From: Smittia aterrima
Taxonomy: Eukaryota > Arthropoda > Insecta > Diptera > Chironomidae
Reading direction: 5' to 3'
Assembly: GCA_033063855.1 (NCBI GenBank)
Contig: CP093831.1
Coordinates: forward strand, 6,386,001-6,450,000
DNA length: 64,000 nt
Position 1 is the stretch's first letter; the number at the start of each line of letters is the position of its first letter. The position numbers were made by a program, and so were the translations under genes. The notes beneath the pieces are model-generated. The model had not been told where the DNA came from. It did not search any database and was given only the letters and a program-made list of their open reading frames with translations. This document shows positions 48,218-61,402 of this stretch, one piece after another.

Positions 48218-50684
48218 GCAGAAAAATAATTTTCTCGTGCATCGAACGTTGCCTCAACTTTCTTCAATGATTGATGATCGGCATCAAATATTTAAAGGTT
48301 GGAAATATTTATTGGCCTACAATTTGTGGGCACACGATTTTAGATCAATTAATCATTCACACAAGTTGATCGTTTCGCTTGAAAATGGATTTTATGAGAC
48401 AACGTGACAAGCCTAGAGTTTAAAAGTTTTCTTATTTCTTTTGGTGCCCGATGTGTTTATTAATGTTTCACGGTTGAAAATTTTAAAGGTCACTTAACAT
48501 GAATAGGCGGAAGAAAGCTTTCTTCCGCTTGCTGCCTCCGCAAAAGCATGAAAGATTGAATTCCTTTAGTGAATTTGTGTTGCCATGGTCACTCGTTTGA
48601 CGTTTTCCTTTAGAAAAAAAGCAGACTCGGTTCTCGTTCCTCAAATTGGCTGAGTTTCGCGATGCATGAAATAATTTATGAGACAGCAACTGCTTCCCTT
48701 TTCCCTGAGTTTGTTTAACCACCAACTTTCTCTTCAAAGTAAATCAACTCCGTTATGTTGAGAGCAGAGACAGTTGGAGCTCCTTCCTTTTGTGTGCAGT
48801 TTGAATTTAAATTAAAATTAAATTGTCGACAAGAAAAACTTTAATTCATCTTTTCAGTCAAGCAAAACGAATTATTTCGCAATTGCCGAAATTCTTGTGG
48901 AAACAAATATAAACTTTCGTCATTAAATCACATTTTCAAAGTTTCAGCTTGTGTTCATGATTGATTGACAATTTAATAGTGCAAGTTTTGCTCTTGCCGA
49001 ATCCAATTTCCTCTTGATAAGTGGCCAATTACTGAAACAACTCTCAGGTCTCGAACATAATTCCAATCTATCTCAAACAGAGTACTTCCTCACAACCCCA
49101 ACATCGACCGCATAATTTCGGTTTGAATGTGTTTGAATTACGCTCTGAATAATTAGTCGAACTTGATTAAAAGACTCCCAGAGCCTGGAAGCTATCAAAT
49201 TAAGTTTTAGGATTTGGACAATTTATTAAATTTAATCGGCAAAACTTTTTAACACCAAACACAACAATGAGAGCTCGTTGAGCAAAACGCGTTAATAAAT
49301 TCCATTAAAAGCCATTTTTATTCGCTGAACAATTGGCGGACAACAAAAAGGCTCGGAAACAACGAGAGCATTATGGTTAACATCAACAATTTTATGGCGC
49401 CTGAAAATTTATATTTTAATTGGATTCTCAGTGGCCGCTTTCATCCTCTCTCTCGCTCACACAAACTCTGTATCTCTCTTGCTTTCGAAAATTTTATTAG
49501 GTTAATGATGAAACTGTAATGAAAGTTTAAATCATCAGACTTATCTCGTTTGTGGTTAAATGTATTGCGCCTACACACACAGAGAGAGAGAGCAATTTGA
49601 ATGTTAAACAAATTTTTCGGGTAAAGGAAGCGAAAGTTTTGACGCAATGTGCATTTAATGATTGTGGTTCTGTTATCAGGCGACAAAGGATGCCGGTGTG
49701 GGAAGTTTCCGTAAAGCATATCGGAAAATCAATAATTAGTAAACTCATACGTTGGTATCATGTGAGAGGACTTTGATGATATAATGCAGGTGATACTGCA
49801 ATTTGCTGTATTTGTTGATGAAGCTGTTCACGTTATCTTATCCTGTAATTACCAGAATATGTAACTCGTCTTAGTTCGATGAACTGTACACGTTGCATAC
49901 CAAAGTTCGAAGCATTGTAAAAGCTCGTTTACCTTTGGAAAACAAACACAGCGAGAGTGATAGAGGAAAACGATTTAATTAAGCTCTAGATGAACTCTAT
50001 TCCTGGAAAAAAAAATAGTCAGTATCAAACACCGTGTAAACGACTCGACAGAGAACTTTTATCTGACAACTTTCACACATTCTTTGCATAGCAGAATAGC
50101 GATGGAAACTTTTTTTTTGTCAGCATTGGGAATCATTCTAAAATTGGGAAAATTCTCTGTACAAAAGTTTTGAGTGTAAACTTTGATGTGAAATCATTTT
50201 CAAAATTGCCTTTTCCTTTGTGCAGTATAAAGCTCATCCAAAACGAGTTTTTACGATCGTCAATGATTCCAAATCACATTCTCCCTGTTCTTTATTCAAT
50301 TCACGTTCATTCAAATTTTTATTTTCCATCTTTTCGCTTCTGCCGCAAATTTCCTGCGATAAACATTTGGATTGATAAGAAGGGCCAGGAGAGAGAAGCC
50401 TTTTGCTACACTTAAGCGTGTGCAATCATAAAAAGATATTCTGCAATAAAAGAAAAAGCACATTCGAAGATTCTCGATAAATAAACGCAGCTGCTTCTTG
50501 TGGCTAAGGAACGTTCACTGAAACGACTTTTGTTGCTCGCATTTTGCAGAAACAATGTGCAGAAACAAAAACTTTTGAGATTATCAGACAACTTTTATTT
50601 ATTGCATAACTTTAGCACATTATGAAACCGTTGAAATTCACCGGAGGGTAATCGCAGCGACGAGCATAATCCTTGCCTCACAGT
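48218..50684. other. gene-less stretch between blocks C' and D'
   Basis: Apart from the first 100 bp, which continue a decayed match to the DIP intron upstream of exon 6, I recognise neither a gene nor a source elsewhere in the window. Confidence 0.4.
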
Positions 50685-51247
50685 GAGTCGATAACCTACT
50701 GATGAGAAAATGTATCTTCAACGAGCATTTAGTGTCTGATGCTTGTGATTCCTTCCAGGATTCTTCGCTGGAAAGTTTTCTCTTATCGCGTTGCACATTT
50801 TACTGCCGAACGAGAGAGAGAAAATTGTTTTCAACTCAATGGAAATGTGTGGAAAGTTCCAAGAGCAAACGGTAACAAATTTTCCTTCTTCGACGAGGGA
50901 AAAATGTTGTCTTCATTAACAACAAGAATTTTCCCACAGAAGAAATTGTATCAATGGAAAAACATCACAAAGCGTCAAACAAGAAGAATAAGAAAAGGGG
51001 AAGACGAGGAGAAAACCATAAATCTCCTCTAAGTAAAAATGAATGATCTGGGGTTGGTTTCATGCTCACACAAAGAAAAGAGAAAAAAATCGAGGAAATC
51101 CCACCTTTCAAACCTAATCCATTTCATGTTCATCCTCGTCTCATTTAATTTCCTCACAAAACTCAATGTGCCTGAAATAATTCGAGACTTTTCGCTTCTC
51201 TCATTCTCCTTCTGCTCGCGCCTTTTTAACGACATTTGACAAATGAA
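50685..51247 (-). repeat. duplicated block D' (inverted copy of 30943-31502)
   Basis: Sharp right edge at CTTCATTTGTC (minus-strand reading), followed by only faint similarity to the left flank of block D (an ATCA.TG...TTGCAT word). Confidence 0.88.
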
Positions 51248-53612
51248 GCACGAGCTAGTGCCTTTTGATGCAAAATCACTGATCCAATAAATAAACACAA
51301 AGGGAAAAGCAAGTTGCATCATCGGTTTAATTTAATCTTTTTAATGGAGGATCTCATAGTCGACAAAGACGTTTTCTGATGATTGAATCGCAGGGTGACT
51401 AGATTACACATCCATCATTTGTAAACCGTTTAACATAAAGAGAGAAGATTGATTTAAATTAAATTATGTTTCATAATCTCCAACTTTCGTCACCTTGTTG
51501 AACATGAATTTCTTGTACAAAGTAAAATCTCTCTTTGAATGATAGTAAAAGGATTTCTCTTTAGAAATAAATATTTGAGTTAAATTAGAACTTTGAACTC
51601 AATTGAAGTTGAAATTCTTACGAATCCTGAAAGCAGAACTCCTTCTTAGACGAGAAAAGCCATTTCATGGTCTCATTTCAAAAGCTCTAATGGATTCTAT
51701 CTCATGCCTGCCTTACTTATCTCTCCTAGCTTCATAGAAATTTAATTTCATGTTTTGTAGCGTATTAAAAATTTATTATCATCTTCGGCCCCACAGCAAA
51801 GGATTTAAAATGGAGCTCGACGCAAAAAGGTTTTTTAATCCGACAAACTTCATTAAAATTTCAACAAGTAGAAAACTATAAAATTGAAACTGCTCCTTTG
51901 AATGTTTATTCTCTCCATGGGGGAGTTTGAAGCGGCAGCATGAAAAGGCATAAAAGTTTGTCATTGTTTCATGTCTATCGGAATTTTCGAAGTAAAAGTT
52001 TTAATAGTTTCTGGATTTATCTCAGCAGAATTTCTCGAAGCAACTTTTATTGTTTTCGGACTTTTTTTTTCTCTTCCATTTCAATGGCAACAAACAAAAC
52101 TCAATTTAAATCTAAACAACTTTTAAAGCTGATCGAGGCGAAACACAAATGCATATGGCAAAACGGCTTCGGGTGAAGATTGAAGAAGCAATTTCATTAC
52201 ATTCACTTTTCTGTGAAGAAAAATGTAATTTTTCAGATTTTCCTTCGGTTCAAAGGTTTTTGTTTGAGGAAACTTTTGAAAGAAATTTGATTTGATTTGC
52301 TGCAATGGAACGAAGCTTTGGGGCTAAATGAAGCTTTCAATGTTCAGATCTGTTCTTACGAATTTTCAATATTTCAAAATGCTTTCATCAAGTTCTTCAA
52401 TGTTTTTCTCAATTAAATTTTCTTGGAAACAATTCGTACAAATTTATTTCAATTTCTAAATTTGTGCCTCTTCTCTGAGCTCAAGTGCATTTGACGTCCC
52501 CCTTGTAAATTTCGAACTGTCCACCTGCATTTTCAATTAACAAGTGGTTAGAGTACTCCCTCAACTTAAACTCACCTGGGTCTGCTAAGTGCAGAAGAAT
52601 TGTCATCAGATTGAGCAAAAATCGAAATATTTCTCCAGTGCAAGAAAACTGCGGTGAATTAACGATTCATTCGCAAGGGTGAACACACTTTCCAAAAGAG
52701 TCGTTTGCTCACCAATGCGTGAAATGTTGAATGTGACCAGTAACGAACTAAAGTTCTGCAACTTTTCTATCCAAAACTTTATTAAATTTTGTGCAAATGA
52801 GTTAAGTTTCATTTGAGATAAAGACACACTTTATGTTTCAACCGTAACTTCTTGTTAAAATGAGTCAGTTGGAGTTCTGATCAAGTAGATTTTCTTCGCA
52901 GCTGGATCCTCCTTTTACATCAGCAGCGGAGAACATTTTCCAACTCGTAAACACTTTGTTCTTGTTCTTTACGACCTTAGAACGTTGAGAGATGTCGCAG
53001 TTGAATGAACTTACTTCGCTTCATGATAGTCATTGGTATTTAAGGTTTTATCCTCATTGAACATGCAGTTCAAATCGAAGCATTGTAACCATTCGTGAAT
53101 AGATTCAATGCAATCCACGTTGAAGGTATTGAAATGAACAATTGTTCACGAATCAGCAAAACTATCGAAACTGTCTGAAGCGAACGGCGTTCTAAAGGAT
53201 TTATGAATCATTAGAAAACTGTAGTATCCACTTTATTGTCATCATTCCTCGAGTTTTACAGTGTGACATTCAATTTATTTCATGCTCGCAATGACCGATG
53301 CTCTTTCGCTGTATTTCATTCATCAGAAGCGACGTGAGAAGTGCAATGATAAGCGTCGTCCTAAACTTTTATTTTTCAATTATTCCTCGCTATAAAAAAT
53401 GAGAAATAGCGGTAAAAAAGTTTCTGCTGTTTCAGCTCGCTTTCATCGCTTCCTCGCTTAGTTTTCATCAAAGAGCAAAAAAAAAGCGAAATGAAATTAT
53501 GGTTTAGCACTTGTCCTTCGCTCAATCTCTTTGAAACTTTCATTAAACTTCATCCAGCAAGATCACAGATTTAAAGAACGAAAACCGATCAAAAGTCAAC
53601 ATGAAACTTTCC
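51248..53612. other. gene-less stretch between blocks D' and A'
   Basis: No gene, RNA or tandem repeat recognised. No clear counterpart elsewhere in the window. Confidence 0.4.
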
Positions 53613-54078
53613 CAGCCCAAAGCGAAGCTTTCATCAACAGTCAGTTCTTTGATTCTTTGCTCATTTACAAAAGACGACATGATTAACTTTAATAATGTAG
53701 AAGATAATTTTGCCTTCGTTTATGAAATATTTACATCCACACGCTGTAATTTATGCACCAAAAGTCGTCGAGGAATATTCATGAGATGTTTCAGCGAAAG
53801 CGACTTAAAAGTGTTTTGTGGGAAAGTCTCTCACTCTCTTTCTTTCTTCTTATCGCTTTGCTTTACCCCGCGGAACGAAGATTACCGCTCGCGCCTTTAA
53901 TACGGAAAGTAATTTAGTCGCATAATGAGATTATAAGACTTGATAAATATGATTCTAGTTCATACCACTCCGCTCAATGTTCACTTCTTCCCCCCAAAAA
54001 ACTCATTCTCAAGTGTTATTTTATGGGACGAAAACATTGAGCGATAAATATTTTCCTGTAACACGTAATACATTGCGC
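53613..54078 (-). repeat. duplicated block A' (inverted copy of 11378-11843)
   Basis: Core near-identical to block A. Outside the right edge, a CAT trinucleotide run (54113-54127) and insertions separate short words that still align with 11300-11377. Confidence 0.85.
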
Positions 54079-55386
54079 TGAGTACCAAATGAACAACATC
54101 AAAACCAACACCATCATCATCATCATGGCATGCTCTTCACACCCCAAAAGATTAAAATATGTTCACAGGATTAAAAGATAATATGCAAATGATGTTTCCT
54201 CGCGAGCAACCGGAGGCAACTTGTGTGAGTGTTTCAAGCTTCGAAATTAAATTGTTCGGTAATCAAATTTCAGCGCCGGAAAAAGTTTCGAAAGCAATTT
54301 CTTTTATCTCGTTGAACTCAATTAACGCACCAACTTTAACGCGCCATAATTTATGTGTAATGACTTTTTGAGAAAATTATTTTATCGTCTCGAGATTCTT
54401 TCGCCCTTAATGTCATTTAAGTGAGAAAGCTCTGGCGAACGAGACATCAATTAAGCGCACGTTAAATTTTGTTTCTTAATTGAATTCTCGTCAGCACTTA
54501 ACGATGTTATTTCAGCTTTGCGAAAGCGATTGCGTCTAGTCGAGGTAAAAGCTTTAATCTTTACATTTCTTCGTGAACATATTTTCGCTATTCTCGAAAG
54601 CTTTGTCAACAATGAGATCGAGTTTATGCATTTTCAAATATGTCGAAAGCATTGTGAGTCAGAAATCCCTTCGACAATTTACTCTGATCCCTGTTTGCTT
54701 GCCCTGCAACATTTTTTTTATGCAAATATGACCACAAAAGTTGAGAGAAAACTTTTCGCACTTAAGCATCAACAAAGTGCTTTTTAAATTTTCCTCTCTC
54801 GAGCTATTTTTCCCCGATTCCGAACAAGCACAATCCCTTCATTTGAATATTTATGAATTCTTTCATAGTCAACATTCATGAAAACGAGTTTCAGTGAGAT
54901 TTTCTGAAAATGGGAACATTAATTTTCAAACTTTCCCGTCATGACTGTTAACAGATGGTTGTTGAACATATTCGAAAAGTTCTTGGCAAATACAACGAAT
55001 CCCTTTTCTGTTGTGCTATCACCGTTGTCTGAAGTCGACGCTCGAGCCCCCGATGCTTAAAAAGTTGAATTACACTTTCGAAACCCTTCAGTATCTCGGC
55101 AAGTGGGACGAAGGAAAAGAAAACTTTTTTTGTCCATCGAGGATTCAATTCTTGTCTCAACTCAATCTGCTCGAGAGTAGGTTCAAAGGGTTTTCAGTAT
55201 ATTGTGACCTAATCAAGCCTGAAATTAACTTTCATCTACTTACGTTTGCGATATAAAGTTCATTTCATTTCTTTTCTGATCAAGTTGCGTTCTCTTCAAA
55301 ACTCACAAGAAAGATCTTTAAACATTGAAAGTAAAGCTATCACACTCAGTGACGAGAAAGAACACTAAAGCTTCTTGTGTCTTCTC
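54079..55386. other. gene-less stretch between blocks A' and E'
   Basis: No gene recognised. Contains a short CAT/ATG trinucleotide run at 54113-54127. Confidence 0.4.
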
Positions 55387-55870
55387 AAAATATTATTATT
55401 TACATACATGAAATCATCTCTCGGGAATTCATGATTCGAACGAGACTTGGGAGCGAAAGGAAAGGGAAAGAAATCGAGATGAAAAACTCATGTTACATAT
55501 CAGTACTTTATCAAACCTCGAGCGCCGCAAGTTTGCGGTGTAAAATTTCTTCCATCAAATTTATCGAAAGAAACTTGAAAGCAATAAAAATTCAAATGTG
55601 AGGCTTTTAGATGCTCATGCAGCGTTCGAAAACGAAAGTGAATCTACAAACTCTTTTTTTTTGGGTTTCAAATGATGGAACGAATTTCTCGATTTTCCGA
55701 GAATTTCTTGCTTGTCACGTCCGAATTCTTGAACAGCAGAGAACACATCCTCAGATTACTTTTATTCCTCGCTCGACCTGACACTGCTGGTCATCTGAGG
55801 ACGTGCGAGCAATGAGCCGTGAAAAAGGATCCGGAATGCTGATGCTTACTGCGTCGATCAGTCTGTACAG
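55387..55870 (-). repeat. duplicated block E' (inverted copy of 24879-25368)
   Basis: Inverted partner of block E with small indels. Decayed similarity runs on for about 50 bp beyond 55870. Confidence 0.85.
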
Positions 55871-56309
55871 CGACGCTATTTCATTTAAGTTTTTTCTCTT
55901 TCAAATTGCATTCAGAGACAAGATTCTCAACAAAATTAAAATTGTATTTATCCTTGTTATGCAAACCATACGACAAAATCTTTATTTACATTTGCACAGT
56001 CAAAGATTTACATTGCATTTGAAAACAATTTGAAATATAATGACGATGAGAATATTCTTTTCGAATATTCCTCAACTTAGCAAATTTAAATTTCAAATAT
56101 AAAAGCCATTTTAATTAAGTTGATGCTGAGTCGCAATTCATTTCTCGTTTTTGAAGTACGAATAAATGTTTTAAAGGAAGACAATCTTCATTTTCATAAA
56201 AAGATTTCCTATGTGAAAATGCTGAGACTTGAAAGGAAATCATTTACATCAGAATTGAACATTTAGGAAATTTGTTTTTGTGCTGTCGTGCAATCTCTTA
56301 GTTCATTTT

Positions 56310-56693
56310 AGTGGAAATTCCCGTGACAGTTCGGATTGTGAAAGAAGAGAGCGAGAAAGTGTTAAATTTAATACATTTCGTATGCACGCCGTGTGTAAAC
56401 ATAAATATATGAAAAATATTCAAATGAAGCGAACATTGAATACCCTCGTCGTTGGGTGAGTGAGAGTGAGCAGAAGACGATTCAGCGTTCATCCCCGAAA
56501 AGCGAGCACAAGAAAAATCCTGACAGTGAAAGAACGAAAATGAGAAAAATCATCTGAAACGTGACGAACGGAAAAGAAGTGGAGAAGGCACGAAGACGGC
56601 AACGACGAACAGTAAATGTGTTTTCAATGTAGTTGAACCAGCTGGCGAGAGTTGTCACACAATGCAGCACGAAACAAATCCATTTATTAAAAT
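56310..56693 (+). repeat. duplicated block F' (direct copy of 39788-40171)
   Basis: Same orientation as its partner, 16.5 kb away. Ends in CATTTATTAAAAT, after which the two loci are unrelated. Confidence 0.88.
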
Positions 56694-59542
56694 ATGGAGG
56701 AAAATTGTTAGACAATAACTGTGAATTGAGGATAAATGTAAAACAGGTTTTGAGATAACAGAACGTCCGTTGAATACGAAATAGTTTGTTGATCGCTTCA
56801 AATGTCCTTGTTGTTAAGGTAGTTCACATTCCAAGCTTCGCGACCTGCTCATCGTTTGAATTCCTTCTCATTCTTTACGAAAATGTTTGATTCATTTCTT
56901 AATGATAATAAATATGAAAGCTCTTTTGTGTTCACTTTGATTGTCAAATGGATCTCAGCATGTAACTCTGTCAAACAATCATTCCGTCCAGTTCCGTAGG
57001 AGACTCTTTTGTTTGTAGAACCACGTCATGTCGCTCTCAAATCATAAGACTTGACAGTTATGACATTCTTCAACCGAATGAACATGTCTGAAAGGCAAAT
57101 ATTTCTTAATCTTCTTTTGAACGAACATATCTGGAAGGGTTGACGTTGGGTCTGTGAAAAATTGTTTGAAGCTGAAAGCCTCGTAATCTCAAAAGGGTTG
57201 CCATGGCGGACGAATGCAAATCACGCCGTCGCATTTACGAGTTTTCACACTTCTTCCTCGATCAACTTGAGTGACAGCGGATGAATTCATGCGTAAGAAG
57301 TTTTTTATTAGTTGAACGTTTTTCTTCTGCCAAATAATTTAGAATAAGAAAAGTTTGCTTTAAATTTATTTAAGTTTCCAGACGATGTCCAATAAACTCA
57401 TTCATCGATTTTATCGCTGTCAATTTAGTGAGACTTAAATCTCTTCAATATTCGCTCATTAATTCTGCCGACATTTTGAAGGATCTTCTCTTCTAAAGCT
57501 TCATGCAAATATCGGTGTTTACTATCATTCGGCTGCCAAATGAAATATTTCGGCAATCATCATAAAAGCAAAATAAAGAAAACGGAAAGATGTCGCAGGG
57601 ATGAAAAGTGGTCGTTTCATAAACTCCGTCACGGCTTCTTTTTATGTTTCTTGATCTCCTCGATCTTATGTACCACAAAACGCTTTGATGAAAGCCTCAC
57701 GTAACCTTCAAACGTTTCCTCGAAAGAAAACGAATCGGAATGGTTTAAATAAATTATGCATTCATGCTGAGTAAACGCACATGTGTGTTGGATAGGAAGG
57801 CAAAAGAAAAGAAATATTCAAATGTGTTCCTTCATTTAGTCGAAAGGCTTTTCAGTTTAATCCAAGTAATCAAAAAGAAAAATTGCAGAAGACGATATAA
57901 TAAGAGAGTGAACACGATGCTGTCGTTTCATTACGGTTTAGTCACGAGTGGTGTCAACGATTCAATTCGGGTCCGAAGTTTCAATTTAAAGGGGAAGTCG
58001 TGGCGTGAACATTTCTCACCTGACCGGGCGAAGAAGCGAACTTTCAACCTGTCCAGGTCACATACTTGTAATTTATAACGATTATTTATGAGCATTCTCG
58101 AAGTGAAATGTTCCCCAAAGCCACAGAGAGAGATATTCAATAAGCTTCTGCTTGTGTCCTTTTCTTCTTCTGGAGCAGCGTCGGAATGCTGTAAGCAGCT
58201 TTTCTTGTACGAAACATCCATTTATCATGTCGTTCCTTTCACATCCGACATTCTCCGCCCGCTCTGGAGACTTAATTTGTATTTTGTGTATTATTTGTCT
58301 GCCGTTTGCCTTCGTGCTGTGTCTCATTTCGCATTTTTTCATCGTGCACTCGAACAAGTTATTCGCCGACTGCGAACAAGAAAAATTGCTGATAAAAAAT
58401 TCATGTTGAGCTTTCAATTTGGTCCCTAAAGGTATGAAAAGACAAAACGCAACATTTTCGGTAAAATGAAACATTTATGATGTAACGAGTAGGAATTAAG
58501 AAGAAACTAAGAGAAGGAGTGTTAGTCCAGGGGATGGAACAAAGATAATCAAATAAGATTGAACAATCCGAGATAATCTTAAACCCTGTCAAGACTGTTT
58601 TCAATTCAATTAACAGACGAATCTAATGTATCTTAGGATAAACATCCGCAATGGTAAACGAATAGTTGCGAGTAAGATTTATCAGGGACACTCAACGTGA
58701 TGGCAAGGTAAACACATGACCCATGCCGGGTATTTGTCTTGCGATTACATCATAAGCTTTAAATGGATCACTATGTCAACAATCTTCCATTATCCATTGT
58801 GGGAAGAGAAAAACTTTAGCAAATAATCTCTAAAGAAAGCAAACAAAGGAAGCAATCGGGGTTGGTTGTTTGTATCGAAGATTCCTGAACTGATCTTTAA
58901 TTTTTAATTGCTGCATCAGCAGAGGAAGGAAAAACATTCGGTTGAAGTTATCGTGCCACTATCAATTACTTTCTCGATAAGAGTTAATTGAATTTGACAT
59001 GACTTATAAATCAATCTGACTTTTTTCTTCACCCAGCAAGGCAATGGGGAATTGATTGTGTTTTTGCTTCGTCCGACACATAATGTGCTGGATAATTTAA
59101 TTTTACGGTGTTCGAACGAGAGGGCGAGAAGTTTTCTTATGGCCTCGACTGACTTGCGAAACGAATGAGCATCATCAATTATGTATTGTCTGATGTGTCT
59201 TGTTTCGACTTTCTTGCTCAGTCTCTACCTCAGTAATTAGGTTTTAAGTAAATTAATTAACAGCAATCATCCGACTGACCGGAGAGAGTTTTTACTTCGA
59301 ATTTCCGATAGAATCAATTTGTTAACGAGATGAGGAAGCTTTTGTTTTATTTCTTATTATTGGGGATCATAACATATCTCTAAGTCCCTTATCTCATTAC
59401 TTTATTAGTTTTGAAGTTTCTTCTTCTTCCTCTTCGTTGCATCTCTCTCATGTTCGAACTGTTTGTCCTTGTCACTCTTGAAATTCATTTGCGAGTTAAA
59501 AAAAAACAAGTTCCAGACGCGTTTTGAAGTTTCTTAGATAAA
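56694..59542. other. spacer upstream of the NKRF-like gene
   Basis: No gene recognised. Holds the weakest copy of the degenerate dispersed repeat (57000-57080: ATGTCGCTCTC..., TTGACAGTTATGACATTCTTCA). Overlapping open frames on both strands at 57931-58474 show no domains. Confidence 0.4.
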
Positions 59543-60798
59543 ATGAAATCAACAAGTAAAGAATTTACAAAGTACCGACGAGTGTTCGAAGAAAACAACC
59601 ATTTGAGATGGGAATTGAAGAAAGTAAAAGAAAATTTATTTTTACTTTGCTTACATTTCACAATTTATTCTTTCAGACTTTTCTTGAAACTTTCTCAAAA
59701 GAGTTTCAAGAGGACGAGCTTGCTTGTCTGGCTGAGACGTTCATGAACATGAAAGTATTAGGATGTAAATATCCTACGGAAGTAGTCGAAACGATTACTA
59801 AATTAGCTAGACGATTGGAGAGTGCGAAGCAAGCTAAAGTGAAAACTGAAGAAAAAGAAAGCGATGATTGGGATCCGCAAGAGAAAAATGAAATGGAGAA
59901 CATCTGGCAAGATAAAGAGCTCCACTTCGAAGACGAGAAGCCAAATGTTTTGCGTGGGATATTAAAAGACGTGATTTACTTCGAGATTCCAAACGACGAA
60001 GACGCATCACTGAAGAAAACAATTGGACTTATGAAGAAAAAGGGACAGCTTGCAATTAGATTCCCGAAAGGAGACAAGAAGTGTTGCTATACATTTAAAA
60101 ATCAAATTGTCGGTCAAGGAATTGGAGATTCAAAGAAACAAGCGAAGGAAGCTGCTGAAGAAGATTTCCGTAAAGCTCTCAAGGCAAACTGTTATACAAT
60201 CAAAACGAAGAATTTCAATGAGACTGAGAAATCTTCGCTTGTTCTTGAAAGTGAATTAAATGATAAAAGAAACGACAGCGCTTCGATGGAAAACACAATC
60301 AGACGTGAAGATTTCCTTTGCCAGGAGAACAAGAACCAACTAGATCCAATTAAAATTCACCGATTGCTGAACTCTTTCAGACAAATTTTTACTGAACATG
60401 ACTTAGTTTTCGCTAATGACTTCTCAAAAGATGATCGAGTTATGATTTCTCGGTAAGTTAGTAATCCTCATTACCTTTGCATGAATTTATTTCAAAACTC
60501 TTTCTCTAGAATTGCACAAGCTATGAAACTTCGTCCAAAATGTTTTGGAACGAGAAAGACACGACGTCTTGTCATATCAACAAAGCTGACACCGCAAGTT
60601 CTACGTCAAAAGCTTCTCGAAGGCGACCAACATTGGCTTGAGCGTTACGAAATTATTCCACCACCAGCCACTAAGAAATTCGACAAGAAAACATGGAAGA
60701 CTGATGCTCCCTATTTCAACCGATTCAATAACACTCCAAATTATTCTTCTTTCTTTGATGTTGACCACAACATGAATAATTTCCAAACATGGATCTAA
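59543..60798 (+). CDS. NKRF-like RNA-binding protein: XTBD, dsRBD and R3H-like domains, 3 exons, 381 aa
   Basis: Exons 59543-59623, 59677-60452 and 60510-60798; introns are 53 and 57 nt and both junctions are in phase. Residues 5-77 form an XRN2-binding XTBD: YRRVFEENNHLRWELKK, then DELACLAETFMNMKVLGCKYP, like the LSMVWANHVFLGCRYP stretch of CDKN2AIP/NKRF. Residues 135-197 look like a double-stranded RNA-binding domain (CCYTFKNQIVGQGIG then DSKKQAKEAAEEDFRKAL). Residues 256-310 resemble an R3H domain (FTEHDLVFANDFSKDDRVMIS, CFGTRKTRRLVIS). The His of the R-x3-H motif appears to be Ser. In mammals NKRF recruits the 5'-3' exonuclease XRN2 and helps pre-rRNA processing in the nucleolus; the same role is inferred. 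A G-patch, present in human NKRF, is not seen. AATAAA lies at 60831-60836. Confidence 0.85.
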
Positions 60799-61402
60799 GT
60801 TTTCACTAATTTCCTTAATTGAAGAACTTAAATAAAATACTCTTCAACATTAAGTAGATGCAAACGTATGTTAATACGATTATACATCTCAACAAACTCG
60901 AGAAGTGTTTCAGCTTTCAAGAAAGACGAGACTGTTAAACCTCAACATGCTTAATGAAAACATAAAACATTACAGCGTCTAAACGTGCACAAATTTATCT
61001 TCAAAAGCGGCGACAGAATTTTCCTAAAATTAAATTCGCATAAAACTCGTTTTAATTAAATTTTCTGAAGCATTTATTTCTGTCGTTGTCTCCATCTTTG
61101 GTGAGAAAGCATTCGCATGGAAAGCAACAGAATATCTAACGGAACTTGTTGCACAAGTTTTGAAAGATCTCTTTGGACAACACACAGCGAAATATTCATG
61201 TTCAATCCGAATCGAAATACTTTCGAGTTTTTTCTTCTCTTCATGTCGTTTCTACTCCGAACACTGGCTTAATGTTTACACCACGAAAGCACAACGCGTA
61301 TTGTAAAAAGAAAAGAGAAACGATCAGTCGTCGTCTTTCTTTCGGTCGGTTAAGTTACTTAATAAGTTTATTTAAGACTTTTTGAAGAATTATTCCTTCA
61401 AA
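60799..61402. other. intergenic region between the NKRF-like gene and ADCK1
   Basis: About 600 bp holding the NKRF-like poly(A) signal and the ADCK1 promoter and 5' UTR. No clear TATA box, in keeping with a housekeeping gene. Confidence 0.5.

Noticed and set aside
57931..58474. Several 80-130 codon frames on both strands
   Set aside because: They overlap each other in many frames, lack domains, and have composition typical of the surrounding spacer.
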